Shown one piece after another: positions 16,670 to 24,801 of a stretch of 64,000 nucleotides of DNA (within the stretch, counting starts at the first letter, position 1; each line of letters begins with the position of its first letter). The position numbers and the translations under genes were made by a program. This stretch comes from Elusimicrobiales bacterium (GTDB taxonomy: Bacteria; Elusimicrobiota; Elusimicrobia; Elusimicrobiales; Elusimicrobiaceae). Location: NCBI GenBank assembly GCA_041651175.1, contig JBAZJT010000004.1, positions 62,001-126,000 on the forward strand, read 5' to 3'. The notes under the pieces were generated by a model, which saw only the letters and a list, made by a program, of their open reading frames with translations, did no database searches and was not told the origin of the DNA.

Positions 16670-18490
16670 CTAATGCGCGCAAACGTGCTCTTTTTTGCAC
16701 GCGGGTTTTTCCGCTTTGACATCGTCCGGGTGAACGCCGCGCGGCGTGTAATGCGTATGCAGCAGCTCGTGCGACTTGTGGCCCAGCGGCTTTTCCAGAA
16801 ACTCCGCATACAGCTCTTTGACCGCCGGATTTTCATGCGATTTGCGCATCGGCATGTCCTTATCCTCTGCGTAAATGGCCTGCGCGCGCTTTTTGCGCGT
16901 CTCGGCATTGGTGGTGAAAGGCTGTCCGCCGCCGCCGAGGCAGCCGCCGTCGCAGGTCATTATTTCTATGAAGTGGTAGGGCGACTTGCCGTCCCGGATT
17001 TGTTCCAGCAGCTTTCTGGCATTGCCCAGGCCATGCGCCACGGCGACCTTCACTTTGAGGCCGTTGAGGTCAACCTCGGCTGATTTTATGCCTTCCATGC
17101 CGCGCACGGATTCAAACTCCAGCTTCGTCAGGGTTTTGCCGGTTACCACCTCGTAGACGGTGCGCAGCGCGGCTTCCATGACGCCGCCGGTGGCGCCGAA
17201 TATCACACCCGCACCGGTGCTGATTCCCAGCGGCTTGTCAAAATCCTCGCCGGGGATGGCCGCGAAGTCTATGCCGGCCTCTTTAACCATGCGCGCGGCC
17301 TCTCTGGTGGTCAGCACGTAGTCCACATCCTGGAAGCTGTCGCCGTCCTTGAGGTTGAGTTTCTTTTTCCAGTACTGGAATGCCGAGTTCATCTCCGGCC
17401 TGCGGGCTTCGTACTTTTTCGCCGTGCAGGGCATCAGCGAAACCACCACTATATTGCGCGGGTCAACGCCCAGCTTTTCGGCGTAGTAGGTCTTTGCCAG
17501 CGCGCCGAACATCTGCTGCGGCGACTTGCAGGTGGACAAATGATCCAGCACGCCGGGGAAGAAATGCTCGGCGAACTTTATCCAGCCCGGGGAGCAGGAG
17601 GTTATCATCGGCAGCGTCCCGCCGTTTTTGACGCGGGAGAGCAGCTCGTTGCCTTCCTCCAGTATGGTGAGGTCGGCGGTGAAATCCGTGTCAAAGACCT
17701 TGTCAAAGCCCAGCGCGCGCAGCGCGGCGGCCATTTTGCCGGTCCAGGCGGTTCCCGGCTCCAGCCCGAAATCCTCGCCGATTGCGACGCGCACCGCCGG
17801 CGCGGTCTGGACGATAACAGTCTTTTTCGGGTCGTCTATGGCTTTCCAGACGTCGGCAACCTCGGATTTTTCCATGATGGCGCCGGTGGGGCAGACAAGC
17901 GCGCACTGGCCGCAGTTGGCGCATTCCACGCCGCCCAGGCCCATATCGCCGAAAGTCGTTACCACCGACTCCTCGCCCCGGCCCGCAAGGCCGATGGCGC
18001 AGACGCTCTGCTTCTCGGCGCAGACGGCCACGCAGCGGCGGCAGAGAATGCACTTGTCCGGGTCGCGCACCAGAGAGGGCGAGGTGGCGTCCTGCTCATG
18101 TTTTTTGGCGGTGCGCTCGTAGCGGGATTCCTTGATGCCTAAATCCGCCGCCAGGAAACGCAGCGAGCAGTAGTCGCTCTTCTGGCATACCAGACAGTCC
18201 GCCGGATGGTTGGCAAGCAGCAGTTCCACGTTTGTTTTGCGCGCGGCGCGGACGGCGGGGGTGTTGGTGGAAACCTCCATCCCGTTTGCGGCTTTGGTGA
18301 TGCAGGCGCGCGCCAGCGTGCGCTGGCCCTTGACCTCCACCACGCAGACGCCGCAGGAGCCTTCGTCGTTTACGTTCTCAAGATAGCACAGCGTCGGCAC
18401 CTTCACACCGGCGGTTTTGCACGCCTCCAGCAGGGTGGCGCCGTCCGCCGCGCGGCAGTCTTTTCCGTTGATTTTGAGATTGACGGTCAT
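16670..18490 (-). CDS. hydA: [FeFe]-hydrogenase catalytic subunit HydA (HndD type)
   Basis: Makes or uses H2, taking electrons through the NADH-linked subunits. 606 residues, order: [2Fe-2S] domain (C35, C46, C49, C63), His/Cys [4Fe-4S] (H95, C99, C102, C108), 2[4Fe-4S] ferredoxin (C147-C157, C190-C200), then the H-domain. H-cluster motifs are TSCSPGW (C299), MPCTAKKYE (C354) and MTCDGGCLGGGGQP (C513, C517), followed by the small-subunit-like tail with LLHTHYTPRGVH. Two motif differences: Ser at the second position of the usual TSCC, and Asp514 where Pro is usual. ATG 18490 overlaps the hydB stop as ATGA. Cytoplasmic; no signal. Confidence 0.96.
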   Translation of the reverse strand: MTVNLKINGKDCRAADGATLLEACKTAGVKVPTLCYLENVNDEGSCGVCVVEVKGQRTLARACITKAANGMEVSTNTPAVRAARKTNVELLLANHPADCLVCQKSDYCSLRFLAADLGIKESRYERTAKKHEQDATSPSLVRDPDKCILCRRCVAVCAEKQSVCAIGLAGRGEESVVTTFGDMGLGGVECANCGQCALVCPTGAIMEKSEVADVWKAIDDPKKTVIVQTAPAVRVAIGEDFGLEPGTAWTGKMAAALRALGFDKVFDTDFTADLTILEEGNELLSRVKNGGTLPMITSCSPGWIKFAEHFFPGVLDHLSTCKSPQQMFGALAKTYYAEKLGVDPRNIVVVSLMPCTAKKYEARRPEMNSAFQYWKKKLNLKDGDSFQDVDYVLTTREAARMVKEAGIDFAAIPGEDFDKPLGISTGAGVIFGATGGVMEAALRTVYEVVTGKTLTKLEFESVRGMEGIKSAEVDLNGLKVKVAVAHGLGNARKLLEQIRDGKSPYHFIEIMTCDGGCLGGGGQPFTTNAETRKKRAQAIYAEDKDMPMRKSHENPAVKELYAEFLEKPLGHKSHELLHTHYTPRGVHPDDVKAEKPACKKEHVCAH

Positions 18491-20088
18491 TTCTTGTTTC
18501 CTCCGCAGGCGCAGCCGGCGCAAAGGCAGGCTTCCCATTCCCCGGCGAACTTTTTAAGGGACTGGGAGAGTATATTTGCCGCAGTCTGGCCCAGCGGGCA
18601 GAACGAGGTCTGCGCCATCACCCTTGCCAGGCTTTCCAGCTTGGTTATATCGTCTTCGGCGGCCTTGCCGTCCCGGATTTTCTCCAGGATGCGCACGATT
18701 TGCGCCGTCCCCGCGCGGCAGGGCGTGCAGCGCCCGCAGGATTCATGCTTGAAAAACCGCGCAATGTTGAGTACGGCCTCCACGACGGAGCGCGTCTCGT
18801 CCAGCACGATGACCGCGCCGCTGCCGGGGCCGGCTTCAATTTTAGCCAGCGAGTTGAAATCCACCGGCGTGGCAATTTCGCTGTCCGTCAGAAGCGAGCC
18901 GGAGACGCCGCCCAGTATGACGGCCTTGAGCTTGCGCCCGCCCTTGACCCCGCCGCCGATTTCGTTGATGATTGCAGACACCGGCGTGCCGAACGGAATT
19001 TCCACCACGCCTTTCCAGTTGAGGTCGCCGGCGATGCTGAATATCTTTGTGCCGCGCGCGCCTTCCGCGCCCAGCGCCTTGTGCCAGAGCCCGCCGTTGA
19101 GGATTATATGCGGCACAGCGGCCAGCGTTTCCACGTTGTTTACCACCGTCGGCTTCTGCCAGAGGCCTTTCTGCGCCGGATAGGGCGGCTTGCGGCGCGG
19201 CTCGCCGCGTTTGCCTTCTATGGATTCTATGAGCGCGGATTCCTCGCCGCAGATGTAGGCGCCCGCGCCGCGCGCGATTTCAATGTCAAAGGCGAAATTG
19301 CCGCCCAGCACTTTTTCGCCCAGGAACCCCTTGGCGCGCGCCGCCTCCGCCGCCTTCTCAAGCCGCGAGATGGACAGCGCATACTCCCCGCGGATGTAGA
19401 TATAGCCCTTTGAGGCGCCTATGGCGTATCCCGCTATTATCATGCCTTCTATGAGTTTGTGCGGGTCGCCTTCCATTATTTCGCGGTCCTTGAAGGTCCC
19501 CGGCTCGCCCTCGTCGGCGTTGCAGACTACGTATTTGATGTCGGCTTTTTCCTGCGCCGCGGAGGCCCATTTAGTCGCCGTCGGGAATCCCGCGCCGCCC
19601 CTGCCGCGCAGCTCGGAAGTCTTTATTTCCGCGATAACCTCTTCCGGCTTCATGGCCAGCGCCTTTGCCAGCGCGCCGTAGCCGCCGGCGGAGACGTATT
19701 CGCCGATATTTTCCGGGTCTATGACGCCGGCATTGCCCAGTATTACGCGCTGCTGCGCGGCGGCCAGCTTTTCGGCATGGCTGCCGGAGGCCGGCATCTT
19801 CCAGCTTTTGGAAACCGGTTTTGCCAGCCGCTCAAGCGCGCGGCCTTTGGAGGCCGCCTCTATGATATCGGCAGCGTCCGCCGCGGTTACCGGCGTATAC
19901 ACCACGGCGAGCGGCATCACCAGGACGCAGGCCCCGCCCGCCTCGTAGCCGAGGCTGCCGGTCGCGGACACGGAAATATCTTTATCCAGCCCGCGTTTGG
20001 AAATTTCCGCGCGCAGGGCGGCTTCCGCCGCGGCGGCTCCCGCCGCCATGGCGCGCCTGTCATGCGAGACAAGAATTGTGGTTTTCAT
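18487..20088 (-). CDS. hydB: NADH-binding hydrogenase subunit HydB (NuoF-like, HndC type)
   Basis: FMN/NADH-binding subunit, 533 residues. Seen: the FMN and NADH-binding stretch (ELRGRGGAGFPTATKW, CNADEGEPGTFKDRE, GAGAYICGEESALIESIEG) and the [4Fe-4S] site (ESCGRCTPCRAGT with the fourth Cys in TSFCPLG). The N-terminal thioredoxin-like domain (residues 1-90) lacks the four Cys that bind [2Fe-2S] in HydB relatives. The usual C-terminal 2[4Fe-4S] ferredoxin domain is missing and replaced by a short tail CLCAGCACGGNKK. So this subunit appears to carry fewer clusters than the bifurcating enzyme of Thermotoga. It lies 2 bases after hydC. Confidence 0.94.
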   Translation of the reverse strand: MKTTILVSHDRRAMAAGAAAAEAALRAEISKRGLDKDISVSATGSLGYEAGGACVLVMPLAVVYTPVTAADAADIIEAASKGRALERLAKPVSKSWKMPASGSHAEKLAAAQQRVILGNAGVIDPENIGEYVSAGGYGALAKALAMKPEEVIAEIKTSELRGRGGAGFPTATKWASAAQEKADIKYVVCNADEGEPGTFKDREIMEGDPHKLIEGMIIAGYAIGASKGYIYIRGEYALSISRLEKAAEAARAKGFLGEKVLGGNFAFDIEIARGAGAYICGEESALIESIEGKRGEPRRKPPYPAQKGLWQKPTVVNNVETLAAVPHIILNGGLWHKALGAEGARGTKIFSIAGDLNWKGVVEIPFGTPVSAIINEIGGGVKGGRKLKAVILGGVSGSLLTDSEIATPVDFNSLAKIEAGPGSGAVIVLDETRSVVEAVLNIARFFKHESCGRCTPCRAGTAQIVRILEKIRDGKAAEDDITKLESLARVMAQTSFCPLGQTAANILSQSLKKFAGEWEACLCAGCACGGNKK

Positions 20089-20090
20089 GG

Positions 20091-20519
20091 TTATTCCCCC
20101 TTTCTCACGCGGCGCAGAATCTCTTTTACGCCGGCGGCGGTAAGGTTGCCGTACTGTTTGTCGTCAATCATCATGGCGGGCGCGGCGGCGCACATGCCCA
20201 GGCAGCTGGATTCTTCCAGCGTAAACTCGCCGTCGGCGGTGGTGCCGCCGAGTTCCACGCCCAGTTCCTTTTTCAGGGCGTCCACGATTTTGCAGGCCCC
20301 GTCCATATGGCAGGCGAGGTTGCGGCATATCCTTATGACATGCTTCCCGCGCGGCTTGACGGAAAACATAGTGTAAAAGGTGGCCACGCCGTAGACCTGG
20401 GACGGCGGCGCGCCGCAGTCCCGCGCGGCGTCGCGCATGGCGTCCGCGCTGAGGCTGGTATGGCTTTTTTTGTCCGCCTGCGCGCGATGCAGTGTTTCCA
20501 CGACCGAATTTTTCTTCAT
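20091..20519 (-). CDS. hydC: Hydrogenase [2Fe-2S] subunit HydC (NuoE-like)
   Basis: 142 residues of the NuoE thioredoxin-like [2Fe-2S] family. Cys ligands are visible as CRNLAC (about residues 65-70) and CLGMC (about 105-109), with the surrounding VYGVATFYTMF and APAMMIDD stretches of the family. It passes electrons between HydB and HydA. The N-terminal helical part is somewhat short. Its ATG overlaps the rex stop as ATGA, so the hydrogenase is translated from the rex transcript. Confidence 0.93.
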   Translation of the reverse strand: MKKNSVVETLHRAQADKKSHTSLSADAMRDAARDCGAPPSQVYGVATFYTMFSVKPRGKHVIRICRNLACHMDGACKIVDALKKELGVELGGTTADGEFTLEESSCLGMCAAAPAMMIDDKQYGNLTAAGVKEILRRVRKGE

Positions 20520-21169
20520 GCAGTCTCCTTATTGATTCTATACACCAGAGTTTCAAGCTCGCACGACATGTCCATATCCGAAACATGCACACCCGCCGGC
20601 AGCTTCAGGCTGACCGGCGCAAAATTGAGTATCGCCCGTATCCCGCTTTTGGCGGCCAGCTCCGCCGCCTGCCGGGCGGAGGTTTCGCCCACGGCCAGAA
20701 TGGCCACGGTGATGTTTTCGCGCCGGGCCACGGCGGGCAGCTCGCCCGCGGGATAGACCCGTATGCCGTTTATCCGGCGGCCCGCCTTGGCGGGGTCGCT
20801 GTCAAAAGCGGCGCGGATGCGGAGGTTGAAATCCCAAAACCCCCTGTAGCCGGTAAGCGCCGCGCCCAGCCTGCCCGCGCCGATTACGGCCACATTCCAC
20901 ACCCTGTCGGTTCCCAGTATGGCGCGTATGGCGGTTGCCAGCTGCTCCACATTGTAGCCCACGCCCGTCTTGCCGAACCTGCCGAAGCAGGAAAAATCCT
21001 TGCGCAGCTGCTCCGCCGAAAAATTCATCGCCGCCGCCAGGTCCGCGGAGCTTACCGTCTCCACCCCCTGCCCGCGCAGCCGGACCAGCATTCTCAGGCA
21101 CAGGCTCATTCTGCGTATGGTGTCCAGCGAAATGGCGGGACGGCGCAGGGTGTTTGTTACGGATTTCAC
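20516..21169 (-). CDS. rex: Redox-sensing transcriptional repressor Rex
   Basis: 217 residues: N-terminal winged helix (LDTIRRMSLCLRMLVRLRGQGVETVSSADLAAAMNFSAEQLRKDFSCFGRFGKTGVGYN) and C-terminal Rossmann domain with VIGAGRLGAAL for NAD(H). Rex represses fermentative and hydrogenase genes until NADH rises; here it is the first gene of the hydrogenase operon. The start is GTG at 21169, which fits the family length. A -10 box lies only 6 bases upstream, so the mRNA may be nearly leaderless. A Rex-like site overlaps the start, which suggests autorepression of the whole operon. Confidence 0.94.
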   Translation of the reverse strand: MKSVTNTLRRPAISLDTIRRMSLCLRMLVRLRGQGVETVSSADLAAAMNFSAEQLRKDFSCFGRFGKTGVGYNVEQLATAIRAILGTDRVWNVAVIGAGRLGAALTGYRGFWDFNLRIRAAFDSDPAKAGRRINGIRVYPAGELPAVARRENITVAILAVGETSARQAAELAAKSGIRAILNFAPVSLKLPAGVHVSDMDMSCELETLVYRINKETA

Positions 21170-21171
21170 AA
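21154..21171 (-). promoter_or_regulatory. Candidate Rex operator over the rex start codon
   Basis: Minus-strand TTGTGAAATCCGTAACAA resembles the Rex consensus (TTGTGAAnnnnTTCACAA): the outer TTGT and ACAA halves match and the left half is nearly perfect. The right half deviates. Position just after the -10 box is ideal for repression. Confidence 0.5.
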
Positions 21172-21175
21172 TTGA

Positions 21176-21203
21176 ATTATACCATAAACCGCGCGATTGT
21201 AAA
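21176..21203 (-). promoter_or_regulatory. Predicted sigma70 promoter of rex-hydCBA
   Basis: Minus strand TTTACA (21203-21198), 16-base spacer, TATAAT (21181-21176). The -10 ends 6 bases before the GTG start. The region also holds a 7-base inverted repeat (TAAAATA / TATTTTA at 21200-21216), shared with the divergent gene at 21223, that could bind a regulator. Confidence 0.6.
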
Positions 21204-21222
21204 ATATGGTATTTTATAGCTG

Positions 21223-23607
21223 ATGAAGAACATGTCCGAGGTGGCGATGCTGGCGTGGAATATCGCCGGAGCAGAGGCTATAAGCGCGAATTTCGAGCTT
21301 ATAGAGCGCGAGCATTTCTTCATCAGCCTGACCGAAATAAACAAGCTGCTGGCGCACACCGCCGCCAAATTCAATTTCACGCCGGAGCAGACGGCCTCCG
21401 CCGCGGCGGAGTTCGCGCGGCTGGAATCGGCTTTCAAAAAGCTGAACCTTGATATGGTGACGCTGCGCCGCGCGGTGCGCCAGAAACTGGGCGAGGGGAC
21501 CTATTTCCTGCGCCGCGGCGACATACACCGCAGCGCCGACAGCCGCAAAGTTTTTGACCGCGCCAAAGACCTCTGCCGCCCCGGAAAAACCACCGGCGTC
21601 GCCATCATGCGCGCGCTGATGGAAAATCCGGGGCCCATAATAACGCAAGCGCTGGAGAAAAACGGTTCCTCCCCCGGCGCGGTGCTAAAGGAGATGGAGG
21701 AGCTTTCCGCCCCGCCGGAAATAAGACTGGCCGCGCAGCCAAAGAAGCAGCCCGACCCCCGCCCTCCGGCGGACATGGGCGCGCTGCTCAAATACGGGCG
21801 CGACCTGTCCGCGCTGGCGGGCAAGGCGCAGATTTTTCAGTGCGCGGGCCGCCTAAAGGAAATGGAGCGGCTGCTTGCGGTTCTGTGGATAGGCCCCAAG
21901 AAAATACCCGTGCTTATCGGCCCGCAGGGAGTTGGCAAAACGGCCATGGCGGAAACCCTGGCCGTGCGGATATTTGAGGGCAAGGCGCCTGGCCATCTGG
22001 CCGGCAAAACCTCCGTGGAGATAGACACACCCGCGCTGCTGCGCGCGTCGCCGGAAAATAATTTGCAGGCCAAGCTGGGGGACATAGCCGCGGCTGCCGG
22101 CGCCGCGGCGCAGGAAATTATGCTTTACATCCCAAGCGCGCCTCAGCTGCTGGACGCGGAAAAAGGCGCCTGCGCCGCCAGGGGCGGGCCGCAGGAACTG
22201 CGCGCACTGCTGCTGTCGGGCGCGGTCAGGGTCATATTATCCGCCGACGAGGCTGGCTTCGCCAGAATGGCCGCCGATGCGGAACTGGGCCCACGCCTTG
22301 AAAAAGTGCCCGTGGCCGAAACCGGCTCCCAGGAAACTCTGGAAATCCTGCGCGCCTGGAAAGCCAGGCTGGAAAAGACGCACGGGGTCAGGATAAACGA
22401 CAAGGCGCTGCCCGTGGTACTCAGCCTGGGAGAGGCGTTCCGCTCTCCCGGCGCGCAGCCCCGCAAGGCCATAAAAATTCTTGAACGCGCGTGCGAGCGC
22501 GCCGCGTCCGCCGCCAAGGACCCCAAAGGCGTGGCGGCGGTCCAGTACGCCGAGCTGGCGCGCAAATACGGCGTCACCGTCTCCGGCGAAATAGACGAGT
22601 TGCGCGTGGCCGGCGCCGTGGCCGAGGCCGCCGGCATTCCCGCCGGGCAGGTGGCCGAAAAGCTGGACAATGCGGTGCAGTCCAGGCTTGCCAATCTGGA
22701 ACGGATAGTCAAGGAAGGCTCGGTGGGCCAGGCGGAGGCGGCGGACATTCTGGTCAAACGGCTGACCGCGCTTGTCTCCGGCACGATTACGCGGCCCTCG
22801 GTGCCTTTCATATTCCTGTTTCTGGGGCCGGAAGGCGCCGGCAAGGACGAGCTGGCCCGGCAGGCCGCCGCTGGCATGTTCGGCTCGGAAAGCGAATTTG
22901 TTTCCTACGACATGTCCCAGTACAGCCGCGAGGAGGGGGTTAAAAAGCTCTTCGGCAACCAGTACTCCGCCGGAATACTGGTGGATTTCCTTTCGCGCAA
23001 GCCTCTCAGCGTGGTGCTCTTTGAAAACGTGGACAAGACCCCGCCCATATTTTTTGAGGAATTCTGCCGTTTCGTCCGGCGCAACGACATAACCGGCGAC
23101 AACGGCAAGCGGATAGACATAAGCCTGCCGCTGTTCATACTGTCCTCCTCGCTTTTCTCGCAGGCGCAGCTGGACCAGAAAAAACTGCCTGACGCCGCCG
23201 AACGCGAGGTGGCCAAACGTTTCCGCGGCCAGTTGCCGCGCAGCTTTCAGGAAATCATAACCGAAATAATAGTGTTCAAGCCGCTGACAGAACAGATAGC
23301 CGCCCGCATACTGCTGGGCTGGATTGAGCAGGCGCGCGCCATGGTGCGCGAACGCTGCGGCGCGGACATGCGCATCGGCCGGGACGTGGAACGACTGCTG
23401 ATGGAAAAAGGCTTTTCCAAATCCTTCGGGCTGCGCCACCTGCGCGTGGCCTACGACGAGTATTTCTTTTCCGCGGTGCAGACCGCGCTCAACAGCCGCG
23501 AGATGTTCTGCAGCCCGCTGTGGAACATGACTGTGGCGGATGGGCGGGTAACAGCCTCGCCCAGACAGCAGGACAAGCCGCCGTATTCCACAAATCCCAC
23601 CGGCTAG
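21223..23607 (+). CDS. Clp/Hsp100-type AAA+ protein with degenerate catalytic motifs
   Basis: 794 residues with ClpA/ClpB architecture: an N-terminal Clp-N-like helical domain (1-150) and two AAA+ modules. Module 1 keeps Walker A (GPQGVGKTA) but its Walker B region reads LYIPSAPQLLD instead of hhFIDEIH. Module 2 has GPEGAGKDEL for GPTGVGKTEL, LFENVDK for LLDEIEK, SSSLFS for TSNIGS, and FQEIITEIIVF for FLNRIDEIIVF, so Walker B, sensor 1 and the Arg finger are lost. Sensor-2-like GLRHLR remains. It should bind nucleotide poorly or without hydrolysis and may be a scaffold or adaptor. No ClpP partner is nearby. ATG 21223 or 21232 may be the start. Confidence 0.85.
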   Translation: MKNMSEVAMLAWNIAGAEAISANFELIEREHFFISLTEINKLLAHTAAKFNFTPEQTASAAAEFARLESAFKKLNLDMVTLRRAVRQKLGEGTYFLRRGDIHRSADSRKVFDRAKDLCRPGKTTGVAIMRALMENPGPIITQALEKNGSSPGAVLKEMEELSAPPEIRLAAQPKKQPDPRPPADMGALLKYGRDLSALAGKAQIFQCAGRLKEMERLLAVLWIGPKKIPVLIGPQGVGKTAMAETLAVRIFEGKAPGHLAGKTSVEIDTPALLRASPENNLQAKLGDIAAAAGAAAQEIMLYIPSAPQLLDAEKGACAARGGPQELRALLLSGAVRVILSADEAGFARMAADAELGPRLEKVPVAETGSQETLEILRAWKARLEKTHGVRINDKALPVVLSLGEAFRSPGAQPRKAIKILERACERAASAAKDPKGVAAVQYAELARKYGVTVSGEIDELRVAGAVAEAAGIPAGQVAEKLDNAVQSRLANLERIVKEGSVGQAEAADILVKRLTALVSGTITRPSVPFIFLFLGPEGAGKDELARQAAAGMFGSESEFVSYDMSQYSREEGVKKLFGNQYSAGILVDFLSRKPLSVVLFENVDKTPPIFFEEFCRFVRRNDITGDNGKRIDISLPLFILSSSLFSQAQLDQKKLPDAAEREVAKRFRGQLPRSFQEIITEIIVFKPLTEQIAARILLGWIEQARAMVRERCGADMRIGRDVERLLMEKGFSKSFGLRHLRVAYDEYFFSAVQTALNSREMFCSPLWNMTVADGRVTASPRQQDKPPYSTNPTG

Positions 23608-23615
23608 GGCCGCCC

Positions 23616-23906
23616 ATGAACACGCCCCCGGAACCCCGCGGCGGCCAGCCGCAGGTCATAGAAGCCGAAATAGTCTCCGGCCCGCAGGATGGCGGCAACG
23701 TCAAGGCAAGGCCGCCGAGGCCGGCGCCGTTGCGCGCGCTGGGCTGGATTCTGGGAACGGCGGGCGCGGTGGCGGGCGCGGTTCTCTCGTTGATGTTTGC
23801 CGGCGTGTTCATAGTAGCGGCGCTGGCGCTGCTTGTTGTCGCCCTGGCGGTTTTCGCTGTATGGCGGCTGTTCGGCGGCAAATACTTCATCCGCATCCGC
23901 AGATAG
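23616..23906 (+). CDS. Small hydrophobic membrane protein
   Basis: 96 residues, 8 bases after the Clp-like gene. A Pro-rich polar N-terminus (about 40 residues) precedes a long Ala/Val/Leu stretch (residues about 42-85, two membrane helices with no obvious charged break) and a basic end GGKYFIRIRR. No recognised family. Spacing suggests co-expression with the Clp-like protein. The ATG at 23616 fits better than an upstream start inside the preceding gene. Confidence 0.6.
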   Translation: MNTPPEPRGGQPQVIEAEIVSGPQDGGNVKARPPRPAPLRALGWILGTAGAVAGAVLSLMFAGVFIVAALALLVVALAVFAVWRLFGGKYFIRIRR

Positions 23907-24003
23907 GCCTTTGGGCCCTGTATAAATCTCCGCATCCCGTTAAACTGTTATAGTCGCAGGCAGAACACGGTTATGAATCCCGCCTGGCGATAAGGACGCT
24001 AAA

Positions 24004-24726
24004 ATGACGCGAAAGCTACTGTACGCCATTGCGGTTGCGGCCATATGCGGCGCAGCCGTGCACGCGGCATCGGAAACTCCCCAAAACACGGCCCCCGCGC
24101 CGTCCGCACAGCAGGAAAACGAGAGCCCGGATGCAACCGCCCCCGCGGAAACGCAGGGCAACGGCCCCATGGATGCTATGGAGCTCGCTTCCAACCCAGA
24201 AGACGAGGCCTCGCTGAACGCCGGAGAGGACAATGAATTCTCCGAAGCGGCGGCGCGCCCTAAAAAAGACCCCTGCCGCGCCTACGGCCAGTATTATGCC
24301 GGCATAAACCCCAAAAACGGCAAGATTCTCTGCTGCCACAAGGGAGAACACATAAAGCCCGGCACCCTCATGTGCGTGGGAGGACACCATGGCGGAGGGG
24401 GCGGCGGTGGAATTGCCCCCCCCGGCAACTGCTACAGCCAGCCGTGCCCTGCCGGTTACTACTGTAATGGCCAGCATTGTATTTCCACCGGCGGCCAGTG
24501 GCACAAAGGCTGCTACACGGATACGGACTGCCGGCCGGGATATCGCTGTGATTCCAGCAGCGGGAATTGCTACCAGGAAAGGTCCGCCGCGCAGCAGGAC
24601 CGGGGCGGGAACAGAGGAGGGTGTGATTGCAATTCATATACCGGCACATCACCGGGCAATTGCTTCTCCCATTATGGTTGCGCGTGGAATTATGAGAGCC
24701 ACGGCTGTTCCGGCACCTGTGATTAA
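24004..24726 (+). CDS. Secreted Cys-rich protein 1 (tandem paralogue)
   Basis: 240 residues with a signal peptide (KLLYAIAVAAICGAAVHA). Residues about 20-80 are acidic and low complexity; DPCRAYGQYYAGINPKNGKILCCHKGE follows. After a Gly-rich linker come two Cys-rich blocks: NCYSQPCPAGYYCNGQHC with GCYTDTDCRPGYRCDSSSGNC, which looks like a small disulfide domain, and a final CFSHYGCAWNYESHGCSGTC. It shares its first 105 or so residues almost exactly with the next gene. About 20 Cys suggest a disulfide-stabilised exported or surface protein. No family recognised. Confidence 0.75.
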   Translation: MTRKLLYAIAVAAICGAAVHAASETPQNTAPAPSAQQENESPDATAPAETQGNGPMDAMELASNPEDEASLNAGEDNEFSEAAARPKKDPCRAYGQYYAGINPKNGKILCCHKGEHIKPGTLMCVGGHHGGGGGGGIAPPGNCYSQPCPAGYYCNGQHCISTGGQWHKGCYTDTDCRPGYRCDSSSGNCYQERSAAQQDRGGNRGGCDCNSYTGTSPGNCFSHYGCAWNYESHGCSGTCD

Positions 24727-24733
24727 AAATCAA

Positions 24734-24768
24734 GGCGGCGGGCGGCGCATTGCGCGCCGCCCGCCGCC
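24734..24768 (+). terminator. Perfect 15-bp GC hairpin after Cys-rich gene 1
   Basis: GGCGGCGGGCGGCGC and GCGCCGCCCGCCGCC pair perfectly around a five-base loop, 7 bases past the stop codon. No T tract follows, so it may attenuate rather than end transcription into the second copy. Confidence 0.55.
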
Positions 24769-24801
24769 GGACCCAGTTGTTTGGCGACAAGTGAGGATAA
24801 A

